Below, piece after piece: positions 1 to 6,027 of a DNA stretch of 11,577 bases (within the stretch, counting starts at the first letter, position 1; each line of letters opens with the position of its first letter). The notes below the pieces were generated by a model. The model made no database searches. It was not told the DNA's origin and was given only the letters and a program-made list of their open reading frames with translations. The DNA comes from Baffinella frigidus. Lineage: Eukaryota; Cryptophyceae; Cryptomonadales; Baffinellaceae. The stretch spans positions 1,485,531 through 1,497,107 of the forward strand of contig MU646309.1 in the NCBI GenBank assembly GCA_026770585.1, read 5' to 3'. A program made the translations under genes and the position numbers.

Positions 1-22
1 TTGAGGGTTGAGGGTTGAAGGT

Positions 23-110
<88 letters not shown>

Positions 111-111
111 G
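1..111 (+). repeat. TTGAGGG heptamer array
   Basis: About sixteen near-perfect tandem copies of TTGAGGG, a one-base variant of the TTTAGGG telomere repeat; one unit reads TTGAAGG. The G-rich strand points into the window. A real left chromosome end would show the C-rich strand here, so this is an interstitial array. Runs of GGG every seven bases could form G-quadruplexes. Confidence 0.95.
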
Positions 112-174
112 ATTGTGGTCCGCGTTCGACATACCCCATGTGTGGTTCGCATCCCTGACAATGCGCTCCGGCAG

Positions 175-270
175 AGCAAGGACCAGATGGGTGATCCAGG
201 GTTCAAAGACGTTGGTTCGCGTGCAGCATTCCGCGTGGGGGGTCACGGTTTCAGTCTGGTGGGCCTGGGC
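175..270 (+). pseudogene. Degenerate LRR-like exon, copy 1
   Basis: Follows the acceptor-like GGCAG and reads SKDQMGDPGFKDVGSRAAF in the frame starting at 175. It matches the better-kept copy at 758-862 (SKEKMGDKGFKEAAARG). The shared GD.GFK pattern resembles the start of a ribonuclease-inhibitor-type leucine-rich repeat. The preceding text CTGACAATGCGCTCC is also shared with the copies at about 471 and 659, so a segment larger than the exon was duplicated. The later half no longer matches the other copies, hence the pseudogene call. The LRR assignment is an inference from spacing and not a database match. Confidence 0.35.
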
Positions 271-291
271 TGTGTTCCGCTGCAAATTCAT

Positions 292-431
292 CTCGAAAGA
301 TAACTGAATCAGTTCCCTAATTAGCTTTTTTATTTGATTAGGGGCACTAATTGAATCTACTATGCCTTAACTAATTTCTCCTATTTAACCTCCTATTGAA
401 AAGGAACTGATTCAGTTATCTTCCGAGATGA
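292..431. mobile_element. MITE family A, copy 1 (140 bp)
   Basis: Terminal inverted repeats of about 25 bp: CTCGAAAGATAACTGAATCA on the left and the complement of GATTCAGTTATCTTCCGAGA on the right. The interior is AT-rich and non-coding. It is about nine-tenths identical by eye to the copy at 5879-6019. Flanks AAATTCAT and AAATGCGG agree only in the first four bases, so the target duplication is eroded or the boundaries are slightly different. Each terminal repeat contains the near-palindrome AACTGA-A-TCAGTT. No transposase is present, so the element is non-autonomous. Confidence 0.85.
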
Positions 432-470
432 AAATGCGGTGCGCGTTCCTGACAATGCATTCCTCCCGCA

Positions 471-500
471 AAGCAAGGAGCAGATGGGTGGCCAGGGTTT
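471..500 (+). pseudogene. Degenerate LRR-like exon, copy 2
   Basis: AGCAAGGAGCAGATGGGTGG repeats the start of the copies at 175, 659 and 758, but the preceding CAG acceptor is lost (CCCGCAAAGC) and the similarity fades after about 30 bases. It lies just downstream of the MITE at 292-431. The matching lead-in CCTGACAATGC shows it is part of the same tandem family. Confidence 0.35.
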
Positions 501-518
501 TAAGGTCGAGACCTGACA

Positions 519-574
519 CAGAGCTCATAACCTCATTCAGAGCTCACAGAGCTCATAACCTGATTCAGAGCTCG
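519..574 (+). repeat. Short tandem repeat with CATAACCT
   Basis: Two units of the pattern AGAGCTCATAACCT[C/G]ATTC lie back to back, each bordered by CAGAGCTC. The core CATAACCTG recurs at 869, 887, 1140, 1158, 5277, 5507 and 5529, so it is a dispersed word of this region. Confidence 0.75.
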
Positions 575-658
575 TTGGTTCGCGTGCATTATTCCTCGTG
601 GGGGTGTACGGTTTCGCAATGTGACCTGAGTGATACTGACAATGCGATCCGCGGGCAG

Positions 659-690
659 AGCAAGGAGCAGATGGGGGGCCAGAAGTTCTC
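659..690 (+). pseudogene. Degenerate LRR-like exon, copy 3
   Basis: Preceded by GGGCAG and starting AGCAAGGAGCAGATGGGGGG, this matches the exon start at 758. After about 30 bases it runs into CT-rich text and CCCTGAATCCTGAATCC-type degenerate repeat, so only the 5' end of the exon is left. Confidence 0.35.
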
Positions 691-757
691 TCTCTCTCGA
701 AATCCCGCACCCTGAATCCTGAATCCTGAGCCCTGAACCCTGAGCCTCCTCCGGCAG

Positions 758-862
758 AGCAAGGAGAAGATGGGGGACAAGGGTTTCAAGGAGGCAGCAG
801 CGCGGGGGAATGTCAGGAATGGCCTCAAGGTCCAGGAACTCAGTGTGCATCAGGAGGCCACG
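758..862 (+). CDS. Candidate LRR-like exon, best copy
   Basis: A stop-free block of exactly 35 codons between the acceptor-like CCGGCAG and the donor-like GTGACT. It reads SKEKMGDKGFKEAAARG, then a link, then GLKVQELSVHQEAT. The pattern GD.GFKEAAA followed by LKVQELSV fits the helix-then-strand order of a ribonuclease-inhibitor-type (RNI) LRR unit. Its 3' end recurs at 1100-1131 and 1410-1441 with the amino acids ELxVHQEAT preserved despite silent and other changes, which argues that this frame was once translated. The family name is inferred from spacing only. It could be a pseudogene exon, as neighbouring copies are clearly broken. Confidence 0.45.
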
Positions 863-1441
863 GTGACTTCCATAACCTGAGTGTTGACCCCATAACCTGT
901 TCGTTGAGGCTCGAAGTTGACCACTCCGAACCCCATGTCATGCGAACCGCCACTAAGCAGCGGCCGAGTTCCTTTTCGCGTTGAATTCAAGGCGAAATTC
1001 CGGTTAGTTTCCAGGGCAATGGACAAGATTCTAGTACACATCGTGTAGATGGACTGTATCCGTGAAGCCCTCGTTGGCTGCTAAGTGGAGGGCGCACGAT
1101 CCAGGAGCTCACTGTGCATCAGGAGGCCACGGTGACTCCCATAACCTGTGTGTTGACCCCATAACCTGTTCGGCGAGGCGACCTTCGGAGCAGTCAAGTT
1201 GAGTACAGTTGACTACGTGACTACCTCGAAGTTGACTACTGCGAACCCCGTGCGAACCCCGTGCCATGCGAGCCCCAGGGTCCAAGGTGAAGGAGCGCAG
1301 GGTGTATCAGAACCACTCGAGGCTGGAAGAAGGGGTATTTTAAATGTGGGGTTGTTAAATTTAGTGTCAGTCACGGGCGTGCTTGGTCACGGGGGGGTTG
1401 GGAGGAAGCTTCTGGAGCTCTATGTGCATCAGGAGGCTACA
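863..1441 (+). repeat. Tandem duplication of intron plus exon end
   Basis: Two units of about 269 and 310 bp, each starting at the donor-like GTGACT, then CATAACCTG[A/T]GTGTTGACC, CATAACCTGTTCG and CTCGAAGTTGACYACT, and ending with a copy of the exon end ELTVHQEAT (1100-1131) or ELYVHQEAT (1410-1441). In the second unit the text from about 1284 reads GEGAQGVSEPLEAG, a better-kept LRR start than in the first. In the first unit the block before the exon end has a stop (GC-stop-VEGA around 1079-1090). Confidence 0.6.
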
Positions 1442-1750
1442 GTGACTCCACGCCAGAGGGCTCGAAACATCCACTTTTGACATCTTTCAGCGAAAACCCG
1501 AAGGATTCTAAAGTCACTTAAGCCAGATCTGGCTACGACAAGACAGTCATTTCCCTCGAGCCATCTGGCGTGGCACTCCGAAGCCCATGCGAAACCCAAG
1601 CCCTTTCGAACCCCGTTCGAACCCCTTGATGTGACTGGGACCTTGCCTGTACCGCATGCTGCAGCTAAAAAAACATCCACTTGACGTTTTGTACATAACC
1701 GTTGACGTGAACAACTGTTGAATTATTTCCGTGGCCTACTTCTCTGCACA
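1442..1750. other. Gene-free stretch
   Basis: No convincing exon, RNA or element was seen. Weak internal repeats are present: AACATCCACTT occurs at about 1467 and 1672, and CGAACCCC-type words occur twice near 1607-1625. The word CTCGAAACATCC may be the remains of the CTCGAAGTTGAC segment of the upstream tandem unit. Confidence 0.5.
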
Positions 1751-1973
1751 CCGCGAGCAACCCCTAACCCCTAACCCCTAACCCCTAACCCCTAACCCCT
1801 GAACCCTAACCCCTAACCCCTAACCCCTAGCCCCTAATCCCCAACCCGTGAACCCTAAACCCTAAACCCTACACCCTCAACCCCAAACCCTAAACCCAAA
1901 ACCCTAAACCCTAAACCCTAAACCCTGAACCCTAAACCCTAAACCTAACCCTCACCCTACACCCTCAAAACCA
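1751..1973 (+). repeat. Telomere-like CCCTAAC/CCCTAAA array
   Basis: Starts as near-perfect CCCCTAA units and passes into CCCTAAA units with many variants (CCCTGAA, CCCTACA, CCCTCAA). It ends ACCCTCAAAACCAG, directly followed by a coding-like block. The C-rich strand is on +, the reverse of what a right-hand chromosome end would show. Confidence 0.95.
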
Positions 1974-1974
1974 G

Positions 1975-2112
1975 GCGCTGAAAGATTGGGGGGACTGCGA
2001 GGTGAAGATGCTGCAGATGTTCGGGAGCATCGAAGCTGCGGTTTGCACCCCCTTCTGCCTGGCGCGAGGTCGCAAGCTTGGCAAGCATGCATTAGACATT
2101 AGACACGCATAA
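1975..2112 (+). pseudogene. Coding-like block after a telomere-like array
   Basis: Directly after AAAACCAG there are 45 open codons and then TAA. It begins ALKDWGDCEVKMLQMFGSIE. The stretch DCEVKMLQMFGSIEA has the same spacing as GCEITTLDLSCNPLG at 5681-5784 and HCETV joined to the block at 9959, so it may be a diverged LRR block. Part of it (2033-2059) is repeated at 2337-2363 outside any frame. No clear donor site was chosen: the true exon may end before the stop. Confidence 0.35.
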
Positions 2113-2188
2113 CAGCACACTAGTCGTGGCTGTCGCAGAAAAGTGTACAGGCGGCCTCCAGCTCTCCTCGCACGACAAGTGTCAGTGC

Positions 2189-2209
2189 GGGTTTAGGGTT
2201 TAGGGTGTA
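2189..2209 (+). repeat. Short G-strand telomere-like repeat
   Basis: GGGTTTAGGGTTTAGGGTG: about three units in the orientation opposite to the large array at 1751-1973. Confidence 0.7.
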
Positions 2210-2277
2210 CGCCCGCTTCTTCCTATTCAATTTGCAAGCAGGAGGATACGCGCAGCATACTGCCCCCTTCGCTCCGA

Positions 2278-2363
2278 TCCAGTTGTCATCATTTCCAAGT
2301 GGCACTTGGTCCAGTTGTCATCCTTTCCAGCTTGCCAAGCTGCGGTGTGCACCCCCTTCTGCC
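2278..2363 (+). repeat. Local direct repeats
   Basis: CCAGTTGTCATCMTTTCCA occurs twice, about 32 bp apart (2279 and 2311). It is followed by a second copy of AAGCTGCGGT[G/T]TGCACC, which is first seen at 2033. This points to local slippage or duplication; no gene was recognised here. Confidence 0.65.
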
Positions 2364-2405
2364 GATGCCAGTGCATTCGGAAATCGGTCGACGTCGCAAT
2401 TTCTC

Positions 2406-2541
2406 TTCGGGTCATAACTGAATCAGTTCCGAATCTTAGGGCTCCGCCGCTTAAGGTAAAGGTGGATATGCTATTTTAGGCGTTGAAATTGGGCGCAAGA
2501 TGGCATAAAAGCGCGAGTGATTCAGTTATGTTCCGAGATTA
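2406..2541. mobile_element. MITE sharing family A ends, different interior
   Basis: The left end CATAACTGAATCAGTTCC and right end GATTCAGTTATGTTCCGAGA match the terminal repeats of the elements at 292-431 and 5879-6019, and the total length is similar (about 136 bp). The interior (GC-richer, CTCCGCCGCTTAAGG) shows no resemblance. Likely flanks AATTTCTC and AATTAGTG share AATT. This suggests a second non-autonomous family moved by the same kind of transposase. Confidence 0.65.
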
Positions 2542-2685
2542 AATTAGTGAGTGCACCCTTAATAAATGACGTTCTTTTTGTTTTGGCGCGAAAATAACGA
2601 GAATGTCCTGTATTACTGCCAACAGCAGTAAACAACCGCTGAAGGTCTCTCTCTCGGTGTTTCGGCACCACGCCAGATTGCTGGC

Positions 2686-2808
2686 GGGGGTAGCTCGCTT
2701 TTCGAACGCCAAAATTGGCGTTCGTCAACGCCAAAAGTCAACAAATCCCCCTTATTCTCCCGGACAATTGACTTGTGGCGACCCCGTCCAAACGCTGTGG
2801 CGTGGCAG
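2686..2808. repeat. Dispersed 123-bp hairpin repeat, copy 1
   Basis: Matches 8662-8784 in the same orientation and length, from GGGGGTAGCTC to GGCGTGG. It contains a small hairpin GAACGCCA-AAAT-TGGCGTTC, then a larger one in which CGCCAAAAGTCAA faces ATTGACTTGTGGCG. This may be a foldback or MITE core; no target duplication was identified. Confidence 0.65.
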
Positions 2809-2822
2809 GTGCACACGTCCAA

Positions 2823-2846
2823 AACTGGAGCCTCCATTAACTTAAG
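2823..2846 (+). repeat. Stray copy of the 27-bp repeat
   Basis: AACTGGAGCCTCCATTAACT continuing to TAAG matches the third unit of the tandem repeat at 11115-11195, over 8 kb away. It lies beside the dispersed hairpin repeat. Confidence 0.7.
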
Positions 2847-2927
2847 AAACGGATTTTTTTTGGCAGGTGCACGCGGACGGGGTCGAAGCGTACGTCACAG
2901 AATGCACCAGGCTCGGCGCGCTCCCGC

Positions 2928-3260
2928 AACCTCAGGTTACGATCCCCATGTCAACCGTCCCGCTGCCTCAGGTGATGAGCCCCGTGTAAGCCGCAGGTTA
3001 TGAGCCTCGTAACCTGAGGCGACATGGGGCTCCTAACCTGAGGTTTACGGGGGGGTCGTAACCTGAGGTTTCCGTGGGGATCGTAACGGCTTACACGGGG
3101 CTTAAATGAGCCCCATGTCGCCTCAGGTTACGATCCCCACGTAAACCTCAAGTTACGACCTCCCCGTAAACCTCAGGTTAGGAGCCCTCTGTAAGCCTCA
3201 GGTTGTGATCTCCCTGTAGCCTCAGGTCCTTTAGGTCCTTTAGGTTTTAATTTCGCCCAA
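2928..3260. repeat. CCTCAGGTTAC-type repeat cluster with foldback
   Basis: About a dozen units of the type CCTCAGGTTAYGAKCCCC, spaced by GTGTAA-like text, occur in both orientations. Units before about 3005 point forward, units at 3008-3087 point backward and units from 3121 on point forward again. Outlying units (CCTTAGGTTGGGAGCC and CCTTAGGTTCTGAGCC) lie at 3358-3402, and one CCTCAGGTGATGAGCCC lies at 11310. Nothing here looks coding. Confidence 0.85.
3028..3186. repeat. 60-bp-arm inverted repeat (hairpin)
   Basis: The arm at 3028-3087 is the reverse complement of 3127-3186 with about three mismatches. The 39-bp spacer itself pairs (ACACGGGGCT with AGCCCCATGT), so the whole block can fold into one long stem centred near 3107. 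Weaker pairing extends outward to roughly 3005 and 3210. Confidence 0.85.
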
Positions 3261-3532
3261 CATATGCCAACGACACGCCGTTCCGTACAAGGGATCTGCA
3301 GAGAAAGTATTTTTGCTTTCGGATCGCGTTTAGCTCTCCGGTTAGGAACCCATGTAGCCTTAGGTTGGGAGCCTTCGGCATCCTTAGGTTCTGAGCCCCC
3401 TGTAAAGCGTCTACTTGAGCCATTGTTTCGTTCAGTTGGTGTATCTGTTGGCCAACATATGCACGCTACGAAACGTTTGATGGCAGGACTTTCGCGGTGG
3501 TCGTGCCTGCCATGCTCTCTCGGCAGGTTTCG

Positions 3533-3739
3533 CTATTGTCGAAATGGGCCTCGCGCGGAATCGAGGTCAGGTCAGGAAATCAGGAAAAAATCCCAAAATG
3601 GACTTTTACGCTATCTTAGGCATGATTTGTATCTCAAAATAGCATTATCCACCCATAAGATGACACAGAAAGGCAAAAAATGAAACATGTTGCTGACCTG
3701 ACCTTGATGTTTTCCGCGCGGAGCCCATTTCGACAATAG
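3533..3739. mobile_element. Inverted-repeat element (207 bp), MITE-like
   Basis: The left end CTATTGTCGAAATGGGCCTC faces the complement of GAGCCCATTTCGACAATAG. Pairing continues through CGCGCGGAA and GGTCAGGTCAG on the left against CTGACCTGACC and TTCCGCGCG on the right, giving terminal repeats of about 45 bp with small gaps. The interior is AT-rich and non-coding. No clear target duplication was seen (flanks GGTTTCG and TCTCCGC). Confidence 0.75.
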
Positions 3740-3834
3740 TCTCCGCAAGAGGTGGTAGCGCCTGGGAGTGGCACGTCTTCGTAATGACCCTCTCAGACAT
3801 GGAAGAGCCTGCTCACGCGCTCAGAACCGTACAC

Positions 3835-3859
3835 TGGAGCCATTTTGAAAATGGCTCCA
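3835..3859. repeat. Perfect 12-bp-arm hairpin
   Basis: TGGAGCCATTTT, one central G, then AAAATGGCTCCA, giving arms with no mismatch and almost no loop. A further direct copy of TGGAGCCATTT follows at 3864. Confidence 0.85.
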
Positions 3860-3940
3860 TGTTGGAGCCATTTACGCTAGCCGTGGCTTACATGCTCTGG
3901 AGTTGAGTCCTGGTCTTGACACGGTGTGGGTGCGTGGCAG

Positions 3941-3983
3941 GTGTGGACAAGGCTGCTGACGCGATCGCCGCTGTTCCATATTC
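3941..3983 (+). pseudogene. VWTRLLTR exon, copy 1 (truncated)
   Basis: After GTGCGTGGCAG the frame reads VWTRLLTRSPLF and then diverges into text that resembles the shared intron end (ATATTCAGCCC). The family was not recognised. It is the first of three copies; the next begin at 4057 and 4251. Confidence 0.45.
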
Positions 3984-4056
3984 AGCCCAATGTTCTCAAT
4001 ATCCACCCATATTTAGCCCAAATATGCTGATGGATTTGGTGGGGTTTTGATGACAG

Positions 4057-4126
4057 GTGTGGACAAGGCTACTGACGCGAACGCCGCTGTTCCAGGGTCT
4101 TCTCGCTTCCCCACCCCGTCAACGAG
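4057..4126 (+). pseudogene. VWTRLLTR exon, copy 2 (frame broken)
   Basis: Follows GGGGTTTTGATGACAG and reads VWTRLLTRTPLFQ. A short deletion relative to copy 3 then shifts the frame before CGCTTCCCCACCCCGTCAAC. The 56 bases upstream (from ATCCACCCATATTTAGCCCA) are near-identical to those before copy 3, so exon and intron end were duplicated together. Confidence 0.5.
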
Positions 4127-4250
4127 ACCCCAGCAGCATTTCCTTCGTAGGAAGGTTCTGATTCGAACTTTCCCCCAAAGGAAACGGCTCAATCATCCAC
4201 CCATATTTAGCCCACACATGCTAATGAATTCGTTGGGTTTTTGATGGCAG

Positions 4251-4328
4251 GTGTGGACGCGGTTGTTGACGCGGTCGCCGCTGTTCCAGCTGAGAGCCTT
4301 CTCGCTTCCCCACCCCGTCAACGAAACG
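4251..4328 (+). CDS. VWTRLLTR exon, best copy
   Basis: Begins after TTTTTGATGGCAG and reads VWTRLLTRSPLFQLRAFSL, then PHPVNET, 26 codons open, followed by the donor-like GTGTCC. The product was not recognised. The block is followed by telomere-like DNA containing two more copies of its 3' end (4459-4484 and 4578-4609), and those copies keep or nearly keep NET/NEA. Conservation of the reading frame between copies 1 and 3 supports past translation. Other copies are broken, so the present state may be non-functional. Confidence 0.4.
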
Positions 4329-4331
4329 GTG

Positions 4332-4577
4332 TCCCCCTCAATCCTAAACCCTAAGCCCTAATCCCTGAACGCTAAGCCCGAAACCCAAGATCCTAAACCC
4401 AAAATTCTAAACCCAAAATCCTAAGCCATAAACCCTAAACACTGAACCCTGATCGTGTTCCCCCACCCCGTCAACGAAACGGTGCGCCCCTAAACCCTGA
4501 AACCTGAAACCTGAACCCTGAACACTAAATCCTATACCCTGCACCCTAAGCTCTGAACCCGAAACCCGAAACCCTAG
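4332..4577 (+). repeat. Degenerate telomere-like arrays
   Basis: CCCTAAA, CCCTAAG, CCCTGAA and AAACCC-type units at 4337-4452 and 4487-4577 are split by a copy of the exon end CCCCACCCCGTCAACGAAAC (4461 on). The second array ends AAACCCTAG and is followed at once by another copy of the exon end, TCTCGCTTCCCCGCCCCG. Confidence 0.85.
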
Positions 4578-4609
4578 TCTCGCTTCCCCGCCCCGTCAAC
4601 GAGGCGGTG
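4578..4609 (+). pseudogene. 3' fragment of the VWTRLLTR exon
   Basis: TCTCGCTTCCCCGCCCCGTC then AACGAGGCGGTG. It repeats the end of the exon at 4251-4328 and sits directly against the AG of a CCCTAG at 4572-4577. This could be a new acceptor made from telomere-like repeat, or only a recombination joint. Confidence 0.4.
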
Positions 4610-4862
4610 CCCCCCTACACTCTACACACACCCTGGTGGAGTCAGCTGCCCTCAGCTGCCAGTTGAGTAAAAGAGTGTGTGGCTGCCACGCACCCTGGCC
4701 CTCCCGCGGTTCCGTTGCAACTGGACCGTTAACCCCAAACCCCAACATCGGGTAGCCCCCGAGACCTCTTGAACCACTCTCGTAACCCACGAGGACTTGC
4801 CGGGACGCCCTCGAGGCTCTGGTTCAGGAGATAGTGAAGTTTGCCGTTGCCGTCTTTCTCAG
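4610..4862 (+). other. Unassigned stretch
   Basis: Contains a short tandem CAGCTGCC repeat at about 4638-4661 and GTTGAGTAAAAG at 4665, which also occurs in the inverted repeat near 6341 and 6433. The frame around 4810-4836 reads ALEALVQEIVK, resembling EFEALAQEMTHAP at 5130-5168. This may be a preceding exon copied together with the one at 4863; it is too short to call. Confidence 0.35.
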
Positions 4863-4970
4863 GTGGCAGGAGCGCTGCACCAGGTGCTCTGCCTCGACGG
4901 CGCTGCTGCCACCATTAACTTTTCTGCGCCCGTCTATTGTATGTACCGCAACGCGGCCACTTTTGAGAGG
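4863..4970 (+). pseudogene. VAGALHQV exon, diverged copy
   Basis: Starts after GTCTTTCTCAG and reads VAGALHQVLCLDGAAATIN, matching VAAALDQVMYLDGVDLHSA at 5191-5262 for the first 13 residues. The later part diverges; the frame stays open to 4996 but the true exon end is unclear. LxxL spacing would fit an LRR strand; this is a guess. Confidence 0.35.
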
Positions 4971-5059
4971 TGTCGAGCATTCCTGGTACCGAATTGACTT
5001 ACTGGTGGCAGACAACAGACAGATGACGAAAGTTAACCCCACCCAAACCCCAACCTCAG

Positions 5060-5075
5060 GTGGTGGCAGCCTCCA
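5060..5075 (+). pseudogene. Start fragment of the VAAALDQV exon
   Basis: CCTCAGGTGGTGGCAGCC repeats the acceptor and first codons of the exon at 5191 (CCTCAGGTGGCGGCAGCG). It ends after about five codons. Directly upstream is CCCAAACCCCAACCTCAG, again a C-rich telomere-like run ending in CAG. Confidence 0.4.
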
Positions 5076-5190
5076 CAGTGGATCAAATTGATTTCTAGAC
5101 CACCAGGTGATTCCTTCGAGAAAAGCCTCGAATTCGAGGCGCTGGCCCAGGAAATGACTCACGCTCCAGCCTCGATTTGGTCGTCCTCAG

Positions 5191-5262
5191 GTGGCGGCAG
5201 CGCTGGACCAAGTGATGTATCTCGACGGCGTCGACCTCCACTCTGCGGCCCTCAACGACGAG
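5191..5262 (+). CDS. VAAALDQV exon, best copy
   Basis: Exactly 24 open codons between GTCGTCCTCAG and the donor-like GTTTCC: VAAALDQVMYLDGVDLHSA then ALNDE. The last 14 codons recur at 5439-5480 as LDGVVLHSAALNDK with silent changes, and the first half recurs at 4863. The product is not recognised. The hydrophobic spacing ALxxVxxLxxVxL would suit an LRR unit, but this is weak. Confidence 0.4.
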
Positions 5263-5378
5263 GTTTCCTCCCGAACCATAACCTGATCAACCCTCCTGAA
5301 CCACGCAGCGGGCTGCGAGATTTTCGTGCAGGAAATGCCCGAGTTTCCGTTACCTTATCCGTAGGAACCGCCCTATGG

Positions 5379-5402
5379 CCCTACGGGTCGCCTACCGTAG
5401 GG
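5379..5402. repeat. Small hairpin
   Basis: CCCTACGG, eight bases, then CCGTAGGG: perfect 8-bp arms. The words GGCCCTAC and CCGTAGGG also form part of the foldback at 6517-6634, so the two may be related. Confidence 0.7.
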
Positions 5403-5438
5403 TCGTAGGTCTTATCGCTTATGGGTTATTCACGAACC

Positions 5439-5480
5439 CTCGACGGCGTCGTCCTCCACTCCGCGGCCCTGAACGACAAA
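5439..5480 (+). pseudogene. 3' fragment of the VAAALDQV exon
   Basis: Fourteen codons LDGVVLHSAALNDK followed by GTTGAC, matching the end of 5191-5262. There is no acceptor before it; the upstream text ACGAACC joins it abruptly. Both copies are followed by a CATAACCTGAT word, so intron sequence was copied too. Confidence 0.4.
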
Positions 5481-5567
5481 GTTGACTAAACCCTCAACCC
5501 TCATGAATCATAACCTGATGATGAAGGTTCATAACCTGCATCGTGTGCTTGGAGAGCAGACTCCAAG

Positions 5568-5668
5568 CGATGTGCTACCCAAACCCCAAACTCTTCAGCG
5601 ATGTGTGTCTCTTCTATGTGTGTCTCTTAATCTCTTCAGCGATGTGCTACCCAAACCCCAAACCCCAC
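5568..5668 (+). repeat. Direct repeat, 71-bp spacing
   Basis: GCGATGTGCTACCCAAACCC followed by CAAAC occurs twice (about 5568 and 5639), separated by TGTGTGTCTCTT-type slippage text. The second copy runs into the C-rich lead-in of the LRR exon at 5681. Confidence 0.75.
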
Positions 5669-5680
5669 ACCCTGAACCAG

Positions 5681-5784
5681 GCGCTCCCCCCTCTTGTCGC
5701 GGCACTCGTCGGATGCGAAATCACGACCCTCGATCTGTCCTGCAATCCTCTCGGCGGGCGGGGAAATGTCAAGGAACACGGCGG
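5681..5784 (+). CDS. RNI-type LRR exon
   Basis: Starts directly after a C-rich telomere-like run ending CCTGAACCAG. It reads ALPPLVAALVGCEITTLDLS, then CNPLGGRGNVKEHGG. The part LxxLxLSxNPLG is a textbook leucine-rich-repeat core of the ribonuclease-inhibitor type (as in NLR-like and RNI-like proteins), and the upstream LVAALVGC is its helical half. The likely donor is GTGCGT at 5785; a second GT at 5789 is possible. A partial second copy follows at 5841. LRR units of this kind usually form curved protein-binding surfaces; partner and location are unknown. A single exon is visible, so the gene's ends cannot be given. Confidence 0.6.
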
Positions 5785-5870
5785 GTGCGTGCTGGTGTAT
5801 GGTTTTATGGGTTAGGAGTTCAGGGTTAGGGTTTATTGTGTGTGAGATGACAACCCTCGATCTGTCCTGC

Positions 5871-5878
5871 AATCCCAT
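5871..5878 (+). repeat. Target-site duplication, left
   Basis: AATCCCAT, repeated exactly at 6020-6027 on the other side of the MITE. The exact boundary between duplication and element end may shift by a few bases. Confidence 0.8.
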
Positions 5879-6019
5879 CTCGAAAGATCACTGAATCAGT
5901 TCCCTAATTAGCGTTTTCATTTAATTAGGAGGCCTACTTGAATTTACTATGCCCTCACTAATTTCTCCTATTCAACCTCCTATTGAAAAAGGAACTGATT
6001 CAGTTATCTTCCGAGATGA
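5879..6019. mobile_element. MITE family A, copy 2 (141 bp)
   Basis: Terminal inverted repeats CTCGAAAGATCACTGAATCA and GATTCAGTTATCTTCCGAGA; interior like the copy at 292-431, at about nine in ten positions by eye. It is flanked by the exact 8-bp repeat AATCCCAT. An 8-bp duplication is typical of hAT-type transposases, among others, but the ends do not show an obvious hAT signature, so the superfamily is left open. Confidence 0.9.
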
Positions 6020-6027
6020 AATCCCAT
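6020..6027 (+). repeat. Target-site duplication, right
   Basis: AATCCCAT, the second copy of 5871-5878. Coding homology resumes directly after it. Confidence 0.8.

Noticed and set aside
1-111. True telomere at the window's left edge
   Set aside because: The strand is the wrong way round and the unit is TTGAGGG and not TTTAGGG.
1600-1630. Possible tRNA B-boxes (TTCGAACCCC words)
   Set aside because: Two such words lie close together within CGAACCCC repeats, with no A-box on either strand.
3264-3683. 139-codon + frame
   Set aside because: It crosses a CCTTAGGTT repeat and enters the inverted-repeat element at 3533-3739; no motif seen.
3835-3870. Resemblance to the dinoflagellate spliced leader (AGCCATTTTGGCTC)
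   Set aside because: The text is a simple palindrome of TGGAGCCATTTT; the leader's start, its TCAAG end and the donor site are absent.
5375-5405. Bacterial-type terminator hairpin
   Set aside because: An 8-bp stem without a T-run in a eukaryotic context; better explained as part of a repeat shared with 6580-6600.
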